DNA from: Cryobacterium cheniae
GTDB taxonomy: Bacteria; Actinomycetota; Actinomycetes; Actinomycetales; Microbacteriaceae
Assembly: GCF_004403395.1 (NCBI RefSeq)
Contig: NZ_SOGN01000033.1
Location: 9,288 to 58,261, forward strand
Length of the DNA: 48,974 bases
Direction: 5' to 3'
Notes under the pieces: model-generated
Database searches by the model: none
Seen by the model: only the letters and a program-made list of their open reading frames with translations
What the model was told of the DNA's origin: nothing
Program-made: the position numbers and the translations under genes
In this document: piece after piece, positions 35,490-43,508 of the stretch
Position numbering within the stretch: the first letter of the stretch is position 1
Layout of the letters: the number at the start of each line of letters is the position of its first letter

Positions 35490-35563
35490 CGTCAACTGAC
35501 GTTGACTTTTTGCTAATGGGTCGCCTATGGTTTGATCAAACGCATCGTCAACAAAGGTTGACG
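35490..35563 (+). promoter_or_regulatory. Promoter with operators 2 and 3 before the serine-hydrolase gene
   Basis: Operator 2, CGTCAA-CTGACG-TTGACT (35490-35507), has its right arm coincide with a -35 box TTGACT. TATGGT (35526-35531) is 18 bases away and serves as -10. Operator 3, CGTCAA-CAAAGG-TTGACG (35546-35563, perfect), begins about where transcription starts or just after. Repressor on either site would block this promoter. Confidence 0.75.
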
Positions 35564-35604
35564 ATGAGCCGACCGACGCGCGATCGTGCGGAGAGGAAGC
35601 ATCC

Positions 35605-36591
35605 ATGGTCGCTCAATGGCGTGGGGACACTGCACTTATTCGTGCTGTGGGCCGCGTCTTCCGTTCCACCGGAAGAGCCGCAGTGGCAGTGATTACCCCT
35701 CAGGGCGAATCGACCGCAACGGTGGGTACTGACCACCAGTCCACCTTCGAGATTGGGTCAATCTCAAAGGCGTTCACGGGCATGTTGTATCGAGACGCGA
35801 CGGAGCGCAGTCTCGTCTCGCAGACGGCGGTCCTTCGCGACTTGCTTCCGCTTGAGGGCCACGGAGAGGTGGGCTCAGTGAGCCTCAGTTCCCTGGCCAT
35901 TCACCGTTCTGGTCTTCCGGGCTTACCGCCAGGGATGCATCTACTTCGCCGCACCTTCGACTTCTGGATCCGCGGGCAGAACCCTTACGGCGATTCGCTC
36001 GCTGATCTCCTCGAACAGACTCGCTACGTGCGAGTCGGCACCCCTCGTCCCCGGTACTCGAACCTCGGTTTTCAGTTGCTCGGGCACGCCGTGGCGAAAG
36101 GAGCCGGGACTACCTACGAACGGCTCCTGCGGGAGGTCCTGGGCGAGGGATTCTCGACGCCCGCCCGTGCGGAGGACCTTGGGCCGGCGGATCTGACAGG
36201 ATTCAGTCGGTTCGGACGCCCACTGCCCGCTTGGGTAGGTGAGGGGCTCGCGCCGGCAGGAGGCATCCGCGCGACCATAGGCACCATGCGCGGCTTCCTC
36301 CGCTCAGTCCTCGACGGATCGGCTCGCGGTCTTTCCGCGCTCGAGCCAGTCTCAAAATTCTCACCCAGGGTCGGTATCGGTGCAGGGTGGATCACACTCG
36401 ATTTCCAGGGCCGCGCGATCACATGGCACAACGGCAGTACCGGGGGGTTCAGCAGCTGGATCGGGCTCGACCGAGATGCTGGTGTCGGAGTTGTTGTGCT
36501 CGCGGCAGCCCATGGGTCCGTCGACAGACGGGGATTTCGCCTCCTGACGGACTTCGTGAATTCCCGAGGAGGTGCCACCGTCACTCGCTGA
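35605..36591 (+). CDS. Serine hydrolase / beta-lactamase family protein
   Basis: The 328-residue protein has class C-type active-site motifs: S52-x-x-K55 (GSISKAFTG), YSN (PRYSNLGFQLL) and HNG (TWHNGSTGGFSSW). It lacks a signal peptide, which is unusual for a beta-lactamase or DD-peptidase and suggests a cytosolic esterase/amidase or a non-classical export route. Its GC content is lower than its core neighbours. It is controlled by the promoter at 35490-35563. An actual beta-lactam activity cannot be judged. The start has GAGAGGAA upstream. Confidence 0.85.
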   Translation: MVAQWRGDTALIRAVGRVFRSTGRAAVAVITPQGESTATVGTDHQSTFEIGSISKAFTGMLYRDATERSLVSQTAVLRDLLPLEGHGEVGSVSLSSLAIHRSGLPGLPPGMHLLRRTFDFWIRGQNPYGDSLADLLEQTRYVRVGTPRPRYSNLGFQLLGHAVAKGAGTTYERLLREVLGEGFSTPARAEDLGPADLTGFSRFGRPLPAWVGEGLAPAGGIRATIGTMRGFLRSVLDGSARGLSALEPVSKFSPRVGIGAGWITLDFQGRAITWHNGSTGGFSSWIGLDRDAGVGVVVLAAAHGSVDRRGFRLLTDFVNSRGGATVTR

Positions 36592-36889
36592 CCTGCGGGA
36601 CCCGTTCCTCCTACGGCGCAACCCCGAGTACGTGGCCCGGGCTGGTGACGCGGTGAATTGCGGGTGAGCGAAAACCAAGGGCACTGCGATCAGTGGCACT
36701 TAGTCATTCGCATTGATCTCCGCTGTTTGCGTCTTCACGCCCTGTCTCAGGAGCCGAATGGCTTCGGTCCGACGCCATGCAGCAGCCGGTGCTCCTATCC
36801 GCGGGAGGGCCCCTGATTGGTCCACGGCACGACGCTACGCGATCGGTTCCGAACGCGCGAGGCCGCGCTTCCCCCGCCATCCTGACAAC

Positions 36890-36916
36890 AAAAAGCCCCC
36901 CGCGTTTCCGGGGGTT
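36890..36916 (-). terminator. Intrinsic terminator next to a tRNA-like fragment
   Basis: On the minus strand AACCCCCGGAAACGCGGGGGGC is followed by TTTTTGTT, five bases after the tRNA-like 3' end. It is the arrangement expected directly behind a tRNA gene, yet the tRNA body is missing here. Confidence 0.75.
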
Positions 36917-36920
36917 CTCA

Positions 36921-36948
36921 CTGCTGGGATACCAGGATTCGAACCAAG
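36921..36948 (-). repeat. tRNA-Gln 3'-end remnant (candidate attachment site)
   Basis: CTGCTGGGATACCAGGATTCGAACCAAG-type sequence (plus strand, 28 bases) matches the 3' end of tRNA-Gln(CTG) at 46009-46036 at 25 of 28 positions, in the same orientation. The stem T-arm is no longer complementary, so it is not part of a functional tRNA. It may be the original tRNA 3' end left at the far side of an inserted element. Confidence 0.65.
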
Positions 36949-37391
36949 TCACCCGCACGTAGTTCACCCACAGGGGAGCCGCGTCGTCTCCGGCGTCGAC
37001 GCTCGTCTTGTGATTGACCATGTGATCGCCTTGCTTACAATTCATCCTTGACTGCGCGCAAGTATCGAATCGGCGGTGCGCCCAGTCTTGGCAACGCCGC
37101 CCGCGATCTTGTCCAGCAATCGGCACTCCTGGTGGACGTGGATGAGCGGGACGGCAGCACCTTGATCAGCCATTAGAAAACCGCGCCTTGCAAGGTGGTC
37201 AATCGCAGTGGAAGACCAAGCGGTCGACCCTGGCGACGTAATTACGCGGCGTTGAGGCGTTCCGGAATTGCGGCCAAAAGTGATTGCGATCAATTACACG
37301 CTTGGAAGCACCAGTGGGCAACACGGGGTGGTCTTAGCCGAGCAATGTCCGCTAGCTAATTAGATGTGCAGGACGCGGCGCCGCGCGGACG

Positions 37392-37670
37392 TTATGCGGC
37401 GTCGAGGTCCCTTTCGAGGATCTTGACGAGGGAGTCGAGGGCCTCGTCGGCTCCGTCGCCCTCGGCACGCAGCACAACCACGTCGCCGTTGGCTGCACCC
37501 AGGCTCATCAGCGACAGGATGCTCGAGGCATCCATCGCGTCTTCGGCCGCGTCGCCCTCGAGGGCGATGGTGACCTCTATGGTCAGTCCGGCGACGGCCG
37601 CCGCGAAGATGGACGCGGGGCGGGCGTGCAGGCCGACGCGGCTCGCGATGGTGACTTTACGTTCGGACAT
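37392..37670 (-). CDS. ptsH: HPr, phosphocarrier protein of the PTS
   Basis: The 92-residue protein has the HPr active site GLHARPAS with His15, and ILSLMSLGAANGD, the region with the regulatory serine. It accepts phosphate from enzyme I and passes it to EIIA. A strong AAGGAG precedes the ATG. It is the last gene of the sorbitol operon, so it may be dedicated to this uptake system. The extra length relative to the usual 85-88 residues comes from insertions after residue 39 (EGDAAEDAM). Confidence 0.93.
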   Translation of the reverse strand: MSERKVTIASRVGLHARPASIFAAAVAGLTIEVTIALEGDAAEDAMDASSILSLMSLGAANGDVVVLRAEGDGADEALDSLVKILERDLDAA

Positions 37671-37734
37671 GGTTCTCCTTATTGGTGCCCGGCGAACGCC
37701 GGTGCGATAGTGCGAAGGCTGCCGGTCGTCGTAT

Positions 37735-37998
37735 TCAGGCGTCCGTGGTGGACTGGATCATCGCAGCGACGGCGCCGACAGCTTCGACTTCGTCCGTGCC
37801 ATCTCCGAGAATCTCGATTTCGGTGCCGACCTGGATTCCCAAGGCCAGTACCGCGACAATGCTGCGCAGACTGGCTGTCTCTCCACCCCACCGGAGGAAG
37901 ACGCTGCTGCTGAAATGGCTGGCGGCATGGTGCAGGCGATGTGCAATTGCGGAGTGGATACCGTGCGGAAGGCGCACAGTCGCGCGTTGCTGGAACAC
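37735..37998 (-). CDS. Degenerate HPr-like protein
   Basis: This 87-residue protein of the HPr fold keeps His15 (PHGIHSAIAH) and Ser46 (SLRSIVAVLALG). It lacks the Arg17 and Pro18 that follow His15 in HPr (HARP becomes HSAI). It sits six bases after srlB and 64 bases before the ptsH start, in the same operon. It might be a poor phosphate carrier, a regulatory variant, or an inactive copy. The C-terminal pattern TEIEILGDGTDEVEAV is as in HPr. Confidence 0.8.
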   Translation of the reverse strand: MFQQRATVRLPHGIHSAIAHRLHHAASHFSSSVFLRWGGETASLRSIVAVLALGIQVGTEIEILGDGTDEVEAVGAVAAMIQSTTDA

Positions 37999-38004
37999 GG
38001 GTCT

Positions 38005-38367
38005 CTAGACCTGGATTGTGATGACACTGCCGACGTGTAATTTCGGCGGCGTTCCGGCCTCGACGTAGACCGAGCCGTGCATGCGAGCCTCAGTGGCCCC
38101 GTTGAAGACGACGGTGATGTGTCCGAGGCCGTCCAGGTTCTGCCGCGCAACTTCTCCGACTGCCGTGATCCTGAAAGGTTCGTCGTCAAGATGAAGGTGC
38201 TGCCCGGGCTCGATGGCCGCGGTAGACGCGTTGACGTCGACGATGTAGCAGTAGTCCTTCAGAGTGTCCGGCGCCCCCAAGCCGAAGAGGATGAACATCC
38301 CCTCGCCGAGAAAGGAGTCGACCTCGTCGCCAATTTCGCCGACGGTGGTTGAATAAATGACTGACAT
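38005..38367 (-). CDS. srlB: PTS glucitol/sorbitol-specific EIIA component
   Basis: The 120-residue protein closely resembles EIIA-Gut: MSVIYSTTVGEIGDEV at the N-terminus, the GAPDTLKDYCYIVD block, and GHITVVFNGATEARMHG around the conserved histidine. It passes phosphate from HPr to EIIB of the sorbitol permease. It follows the EIIBC gene after a 104-base gap that contains a perfect 19-bp hairpin. Confidence 0.93.
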   Translation of the reverse strand: MSVIYSTTVGEIGDEVDSFLGEGMFILFGLGAPDTLKDYCYIVDVNASTAAIEPGQHLHLDDEPFRITAVGEVARQNLDGLGHITVVFNGATEARMHGSVYVEAGTPPKLHVGSVITIQV

Positions 38368-38423
38368 GGCTGTGCTTTCCGTTCGTGTAGCGGTGGGTGT
38401 TGAGCTTCGGAGGTGCGGAAGAC

Positions 38424-38468
38424 CCGCCAGGGAGGGACCCTCCCGCGGTGAGGGTCCCTCCCTGGCGG
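38424..38468. other. Perfect 19-bp hairpin inside the sorbitol operon
   Basis: The arms 38424-38442 and 38450-38468 are exact complements (CCGCCAGGGAGGGACCCTC) around a 7-base loop. The hairpin lies immediately after the EIIBC stop and before EIIA and HPr. With no T-run it probably stabilises the upstream mRNA or partly attenuates the downstream genes, giving less soluble carrier than permease or the reverse. Confidence 0.75.
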
Positions 38469-38471
38469 TCC

Positions 38472-39503
38472 TCAGACGTAGAGTCCGATGCTGGCCAGCC
38501 AGGCCAGCGCGACGCGGGGTGCGCCGGTGATGAAGCGCGAGTACAGGACCGAGGGAACGCCCACCTCCACGGTTTCCGGCTCGGCCTCGGCGAGTCCCAG
38601 CCCGACGGGGATGAAGTCGCAGGCGTTCTGGGTGTTGATGGCGAACAGGGCTGGGAGTGCGAGCCCCGGCGGGATGTTGCCCTTGCCGATCTCCACACCG
38701 ATGAGCGTACCGATGACCTGTCCGATGACCCCTCCCGGGCCCAGAAGAGGCGAGAGGAATGGCAGGGAACAGATGAAGCCCAACAGAATCAGCCCGAGAC
38801 CACTCCCGGCAAGGGGGGCAAGAAAACCGGAGAACCAGTTTCCGAAACCGGAACCTTGAATGATTCCGATCAGCATGGCGACGAAGGCCATGAAGGGGAT
38901 GATCGTGTGGATCATCGTCTGCACCGCGTCGCGGGCAGCCTGGTAGAAGGTGTTGACTACCTTGCCGGCGCCGAGCCCGATCTTCTGCACGAACGACTGG
39001 TTGGGTCGTGCGGCGAGAGTCTCAGAGATCTTCTTGTCGGTCGAGTACTTAAAAGTCCTCTCGGCCACATCGCCGTCCCCAGCGCTTATTCTGGCGGATG
39101 ACGAACCGGCGATGTTGGCGCCGACCGCAACCAGACTTCTGACCTGGTCGAGCCCCACAGCGGAGACGTAGATGTCCTCGTGTATGTACTGCATGAGAGG
39201 GCCGGAGCGACCGGTGGGCATAATGTTGATCGTCGGTATGCGCTTCTTCGGGTAGATCCCGCAGCGCAGGGTACCTCCGCAGTCGATGACTACGGCGAAA
39301 GTTTCATCGTCGGGCACCGACGTCTTGAATCCGTTGATCGGTTCCGCGCCCGTGAGCTCGGCAATCTTGTCAACGATGTCAGGCTTTGCCCCACCGCCGG
39401 TGATGTAGACGAGTTTGCTTTTCTTCTCCGTGGGGGTGACGGTGAGCGGGCCGCCGAAACCGCCGCTTCCCTTGTTGATCACCACTCCGTGATATTCGAC
39501 CAT
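38472..39503 (-). CDS. srlE: PTS glucitol/sorbitol-specific EIIBC component
   Basis: The 343-residue protein has an N-terminal cytosolic EIIB with the phosphorylated cysteine in [21 protein letters not shown] (split here: [21 protein letters not shown]), then a membrane domain with about four helices. The end [19 protein letters not shown] matches SrlE/GutE. It phosphorylates sorbitol during uptake together with SrlA. It is 11 bases downstream of srlA. Confidence 0.95.
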   Translation of the reverse strand: MVEYHGVVINKGSGGFGGPLTVTPTEKKSKLVYITGGGAKPDIVDKIAELTGAEPINGFKTSVPDDETFAVVIDCGGTLRCGIYPKKRIPTINIMPTGRSGPLMQYIHEDIYVSAVGLDQVRSLVAVGANIAGSSSARISAGDGDVAERTFKYSTDKKISETLAARPNQSFVQKIGLGAGKVVNTFYQAARDAVQTMIHTIIPFMAFVAMLIGIIQGSGFGNWFSGFLAPLAGSGLGLILLGFICSLPFLSPLLGPGGVIGQVIGTLIGVEIGKGNIPPGLALPALFAINTQNACDFIPVGLGLAEAEPETVEVGVPSVLYSRFITGAPRVALAWLASIGLYV

Positions 39504-39514
39504 GATCCTTCTCC

Positions 39515-40093
39515 TTAGGCCTGGACCGTCGCGGCGTCCTGGGTGTGGACGACCTTGCTGAGTGTTACGCCCTGCTGCTTCGACACGATCTTCGTGGTGA
39601 GGTCAGTCACCCACCCGCTGAGGAAGTTGAGCACGAGGCCGACGAGCAGGTACCTGATGGCCAGCGGGCCGGCGTCGAGGCCCAGCTTCTGAATGCCGGC
39701 AGCGATGCCGAGCCAGATGAAGAGTTCACCTGGATTGATGTGCGGGAACACTCCGTTGCTTGTGTGGCAGAAGAAGGCCGCACTCGCGAAATAGCTGGGC
39801 TTGTACCGCTCAGGCAGGAATCGCCCGAGCGAGTGCACCATGGGGTTGGCCAGCAGGAACGACCCAACGAAGGGCAGAACCATGTATCGCATGAGCGGGT
39901 TGCCGCCGGCCTTGCCGGCGAAGGTGTTGATTCGGTCCTCACCAACGAGCCGAATCAGCGAGTTCATTGCAATGAGCAATAGTAGAACCACCGGAACGAT
40001 GGTCTGCATCCAACCGATGAAGGTCTCTGCGCCGGTCTCAAACAGGCCGATGAAAAGCTGTGCGCCTTGCACGAGAATGCCAAGAATATCCAC
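39515..40093 (-). CDS. srlA: PTS glucitol/sorbitol-specific EIIC component
   Basis: The 192-residue integral membrane protein has helices at about 5-25, 30-48, 70-85 and 130-160, and the SrlA/GutA sequence [34 protein letters not shown] (family-typical [16 protein letters not shown]). It forms the sugar-binding channel of the sorbitol permease with SrlE. It overlaps no gene but is only three bases from gutM. Confidence 0.94.
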   Translation of the reverse strand: MDILGILVQGAQLFIGLFETGAETFIGWMQTIVPVVLLLLIAMNSLIRLVGEDRINTFAGKAGGNPLMRYMVLPFVGSFLLANPMVHSLGRFLPERYKPSYFASAAFFCHTSNGVFPHINPGELFIWLGIAAGIQKLGLDAGPLAIRYLLVGLVLNFLSGWVTDLTTKIVSKQQGVTLSKVVHTQDAATVQA

Positions 40094-40096
40094 AGC

Positions 40097-40549
40097 TCAC
40101 TCCTTTCTCTTTTTGAAGACGGACTTGATCTGCGTCGTCAGTTGGCCCAATGGGCTTTCTGGCTCCGCGACGGTCCCCCCTGCCATGATCGTGATGTAGT
40201 TTTCACGTGCGGTTTCCGTCGCCTTGCGAACGCTCTTCGGCTGGCGCCGACAGTCATCCGCAGAGGTGGACCGAATGTTCTTGCCCTCGAACCCCGGAAG
40301 TACCCGGAACTTCGAGAAGACTGTGACCCCGGAGATTCTCCGGCTGTCGAGAATGTCACCCGCGTCGTCGACGCAGTGCATGACGATGGCACCGGAGGAG
40401 AAGGCGCCCTTCTTGATGCCGATGGCGACCTTCCCCTTCCGTCTCAGCTCACCGTAGGTGACCGTGAAGCTCTTCATTTGAATGATCGCAAGGCCCATTT
40501 GCAGGATGTAGGCGACGCCCAGGGCGACCACGATCGGCCAGAAGTTCAT
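40097..40549 (-). CDS. gutM: GutM, glucitol operon activator protein
   Basis: The 150-residue protein has one N-terminal membrane segment (IVVALGVAYILQMGLAII) and a cytosolic basic domain, as in GutM (SrlM). It accompanies glucitol operons and raises their expression; the mechanism is not settled. It overlaps the regulator gene by four bases and precedes srlA. Confidence 0.9.
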   Translation of the reverse strand: MNFWPIVVALGVAYILQMGLAIIQMKSFTVTYGELRRKGKVAIGIKKGAFSSGAIVMHCVDDAGDILDSRRISGVTVFSKFRVLPGFEGKNIRSTSADDCRRQPKSVRKATETARENYITIMAGGTVAEPESPLGQLTTQIKSVFKKRKE

Positions 40550-42483
40550 CTCAGTTCCTCAGGTTTGTAGGACGGTAGGGGTGTTCTTGCCATATGAAAG
40601 AAGAAATCCTCGTAACTCGTGAGGCGGGAGATCTGGTCGATTTCCGACCGATTGCCCGCAAGCCGGATGATCTCGTCGTAAACTTTGACGAGCATGGTGT
40701 CGTCGTAGTCCGACTTGTCGGGCAGACCCATCAGGAAGATGACGCGCACGCCGCTGTCCCCGGGGGGCCTGGGCACGACACCCATGGCGAAGACGACTTT
40801 GCTGCCCAGCGCGTTCGCCAAATGAGGGAATGCAACGTGTTCATCGAGCACCATGGTTGACTTCGCTTCCCGAACGAGAAGGCGCGTCTTGAACCCGCTA
40901 TCGACCGCACCCTGTGCGCAGAGTCGATCGACCATGATCAGGGTGTTCTCTAGATAGGTCTTCTCTGGCGAGAGGATGAAGAATCGGCTGCGGTCGAGGA
41001 TCGAAACAAGCAGGCTGTGGGCCCCGGCAGCAATCGGGATGTCCACCTGCTTGTCGTAGCGGAGCTGATTGATCTTGCGCAGGAATTCTCGATTGTCGAA
41101 GAACTCGCTCAGCTCGATAATGCTGGTTGTGGTGACCAGTTCGGACCAGGCGGTCGTGACCACGAGATCGAACCGGTCGAGGGTGATGGCATCGGCGTCA
41201 TTCAGGGTGAGGATCTGGTACTCCGTTCTTCCCGACATGACTTTCTGCAGTTGGGTCTGAATCAAGCGGGCCGAGACGAGTCCCGCCGTGCTGACGATCG
41301 CGACGCGGTAGCTGGGTTCGCTCTGAGCGTGCTGTTCCTCGAGGAAGACCTGGAAGTACGAAGCGATGAAGCCGAGTTCGTCCTCGATCACCGTCAACTC
41401 GGTCTCCCGCTCGATCACCCGCTTCGCGACCTCCGCCATCCGGAAGGCAACCGGGTATTCGGACTCGATGTCGTGGAGTGACAGATCCTTCACGTAGACG
41501 CGGTATCGCATCCGGTTCTGCATGAAAGTGATGTGATAGACGAACTCCTTCAGGAGGGCATCCGCCGGGACGTGCAGATCCATTTCCGATTTGATCTCGT
41601 CGAGGATCTTCTGCACCAGGTCTGTGTTTTCTGAACTGGCGGGGAACTGCTTTCGACCCAGCTCGTGCGACGGGGTCCGCATCCCGGCGATCGGAAGTGC
41701 AAGGAAAATCGATTCCTCTGCCGGGATGGAGATCTGGATCCGACGCCCGATGGCATTGATGACTGTGTCGGCCAGCCCGAACGCCGGCGTGTTCTTCAGG
41801 CTGAGGTATTTACCCGGCATCCCGACTAGTGCGTGATCGGTGAGCACCCGGTCGATCATCACGGTGAACCAGCGTGTAAAGGATTCCGTCGTCCCCGGGT
41901 CGAGATGGTACTCCTCAGCGGCATCCTCGATGATTTCCACGAAGTCGTCGTCCAACGGGTAGTCGGAGTAGACCGCATCGAACATGTTCTCGAGCACAAA
42001 AAGCCGAATCTGCAGCTCGTCCCCAACGAGTTCGATGCCGACATTCGGGATGCCGGTGATCCGCAAAGCATAGGGTGAAAGTTCTTTCTTGAGCCGGCTC
42101 AGGTCCGCGACGACCGTGCTTCGACCAATGCACATCTCTTCGACGAGATCATCGATGAGGGTCGGTGCTGCCTGACCGATCAAGCGACGAAAGATGTACC
42201 CGTAACGGTTGGTCGGAAGATTGAAAGAATCAATCCGCTCGCAAATGGTGTCCCGCACCTGGCTGAACGACTCCGGGTCACTGATGAAGAGGCGATATCG
42301 ACCGTTTTCCATCTCGATCGCGCCCGACGCTGATATGAGTCGGTTGAGATCGCGGATATCGTTCGTGATCGTCTTCGGCCCGACGCCGAAATGAAGCGCG
42401 AGAGCCTCATTCGACGCCGAGAGCCGGGTTTCCAGGTATCGGATGATTTGTGCGGGCCTGCTGAGCTTGCGACGGTTGTCCAC
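40546..42483 (-). CDS. PRD-containing transcriptional regulator (GutR/MtlR-like)
   Basis: The 645-residue protein has an N-terminal winged helix (RPAQIIRYLETRL to TITNDIRDLN, residues 10-47), a second HTH (residues 108-133), PRD1 with His217 (LTDHALVG), PRD2 with His317 but Tyr in place of the second conserved His (GFIASYFQ). An EIIB-like domain at 392-500 has Ser398 replacing the phosphorylatable Cys (VSTAGLVS), and a C-terminal EIIA-like domain has FPH554. It is a PTS-phosphorylation-responsive activator, probably of the sorbitol genes. The GTG start follows GGAAGG. The lack of two phosphoacceptors suggests reduced control inputs. Confidence 0.9.
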   Translation of the reverse strand: MDNRRKLSRPAQIIRYLETRLSASNEALALHFGVGPKTITNDIRDLNRLISASGAIEMENGRYRLFISDPESFSQVRDTICERIDSFNLPTNRYGYIFRRLIGQAAPTLIDDLVEEMCIGRSTVVADLSRLKKELSPYALRITGIPNVGIELVGDELQIRLFVLENMFDAVYSDYPLDDDFVEIIEDAAEEYHLDPGTTESFTRWFTVMIDRVLTDHALVGMPGKYLSLKNTPAFGLADTVINAIGRRIQISIPAEESIFLALPIAGMRTPSHELGRKQFPASSENTDLVQKILDEIKSEMDLHVPADALLKEFVYHITFMQNRMRYRVYVKDLSLHDIESEYPVAFRMAEVAKRVIERETELTVIEDELGFIASYFQVFLEEQHAQSEPSYRVAIVSTAGLVSARLIQTQLQKVMSGRTEYQILTLNDADAITLDRFDLVVTTAWSELVTTTSIIELSEFFDNREFLRKINQLRYDKQVDIPIAAGAHSLLVSILDRSRFFILSPEKTYLENTLIMVDRLCAQGAVDSGFKTRLLVREAKSTMVLDEHVAFPHLANALGSKVVFAMGVVPRPPGDSGVRVIFLMGLPDKSDYDDTMLVKVYDEIIRLAGNRSEIDQISRLTSYEDFFFHMARTPLPSYKPEELR

Positions 42484-42506
42484 GGTGACCTTCCGCCCAA
42501 AGGGGA

Positions 42507-43310
42507 TTAGCCTCTGGACTTTCCTCCGCTGATGTTGATGGTGGTGCCGGTTATGTAGGAGGCCCGTTCGGAGACCAGGTACACGACGAGGTTGGCGATG
42601 TCGCTCAATTTTCCAGGCCGTCCCAATGGGATGACCTTGGAATAGTCGGTTGCGAGCTGCTCGGGCTTCACCCCTCGGGTGTAAGCGAGTGCATTGTTGT
42701 AAACCGGAGAGGTCAGCCCCGTCGGTTCATTGATTCCGGGGGCAACGCCGACGACCCTGATGTTCTGCGCGCCGAGTTCCTTCGCCCACGACCTGGTGAA
42801 TCCATTGAGGGCGCTCTTCGTGGCGGAATAGCAGCTCTGGCCGGTTGAACCCTCCATGCCGGCTTCGGAGGTGATGTTCACGATCGTACCTCCACCGTTT
42901 TTCAACAGGGCCTTCGTTGCGGCCTGGGTGGAGAGGAATGCGCCCTTGACGTTCACTCCGAACATGAGGTCGAAGTCCTGCTCATTCAGCTCGTAGTCGG
43001 GACGTTCTTCCTTGGCATCGACCAAGAGCCGCGGCAGGTTGATGCCGGCGTTGTTGACCAATGCGTCGAGATGACCGAATTCCGTCACGACCGACTGAAC
43101 CATTTCAGACACGCTCGTCGCTTTCGTGATGTCGCACTTCACGTTGAAGATGCCCGTTTCCGGGTCAGTGCCTGTTTCGACGCAAAGGTCGCTAACCGCG
43201 ACCTTCGCTCCGACTCGGACGAGTTCACGGCTGATGTTCTTGCCGATTCCGGATGCACCACCCGTGACGATGACGACTTTTCCTTCGAGCCCGAGCCATG
43301 TATTCGACAT
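42507..43310 (-). CDS. srlD: Sorbitol-6-phosphate 2-dehydrogenase (SDR)
   Basis: The 267-residue short-chain dehydrogenase has the NAD loop TGGASGIGKNIS, NNAGIN, catalytic Ser-Tyr-Lys (ITSEAGMEG, SCYSATKSAL) and a C-terminal SGGKSRG. It converts sorbitol-6-phosphate to fructose-6-phosphate. Features such as PGINEPTGLTSPVYNNALAYTRG (INEPTGL, ALAYTRG) resemble the Firmicute gutF group. It is the first gene of the operon, with AGGAG before the ATG. The 198-base gap upstream (43311-43508) should hold the operon promoter. AT-rich TGTATTAATTTGTCG (minus strand) is the only suggestive element I see there. Confidence 0.9.
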   Translation of the reverse strand: MSNTWLGLEGKVVIVTGGASGIGKNISRELVRVGAKVAVSDLCVETGTDPETGIFNVKCDITKATSVSEMVQSVVTEFGHLDALVNNAGINLPRLLVDAKEERPDYELNEQDFDLMFGVNVKGAFLSTQAATKALLKNGGGTIVNITSEAGMEGSTGQSCYSATKSALNGFTRSWAKELGAQNIRVVGVAPGINEPTGLTSPVYNNALAYTRGVKPEQLATDYSKVIPLGRPGKLSDIANLVVYLVSERASYITGTTINISGGKSRG

Positions 43311-43508
43311 TGCATCTCCTGTTGATTCCCGTGCGTGACAACCGTGTTACTTCTTGGTTTTCACAGTACGGCGGGGACTGCGACAAATTAATACAGCCAT
43401 TTTCCTGTCGGCTGAAATGCTCTGTAGCAGCCCCCGATGCGCACAGGCCCGGAGTGCTTCACCTATTCTGACGGTCTCAGGCGGCACGACATAGGTGGTC
43501 TTTTCCGA

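Larger units (their letters stand above)
36592..37391. other. Gene-poor junction region
   Basis: No intact gene is supported in these 800 bases. The part nearest the island contains a terminator and a tRNA-like fragment (36890-36948). On the minus strand 37042-37293 reads as the C-terminal part of an unknown protein (ending AKTGRTADSILARSQG), possibly a gene remnant. A further frame, MVNHKTSVDAGDDAAPLW, runs straight into the tRNA fragment. The mixture suggests decayed DNA at an island boundary. Confidence 0.5.

Noticed and set aside
36704..37126. 140-residue minus-strand frame through the tRNA fragment and terminator
   Set aside because: It reads through a tRNA-like sequence and an intrinsic terminator, so it is unlikely to be a gene.
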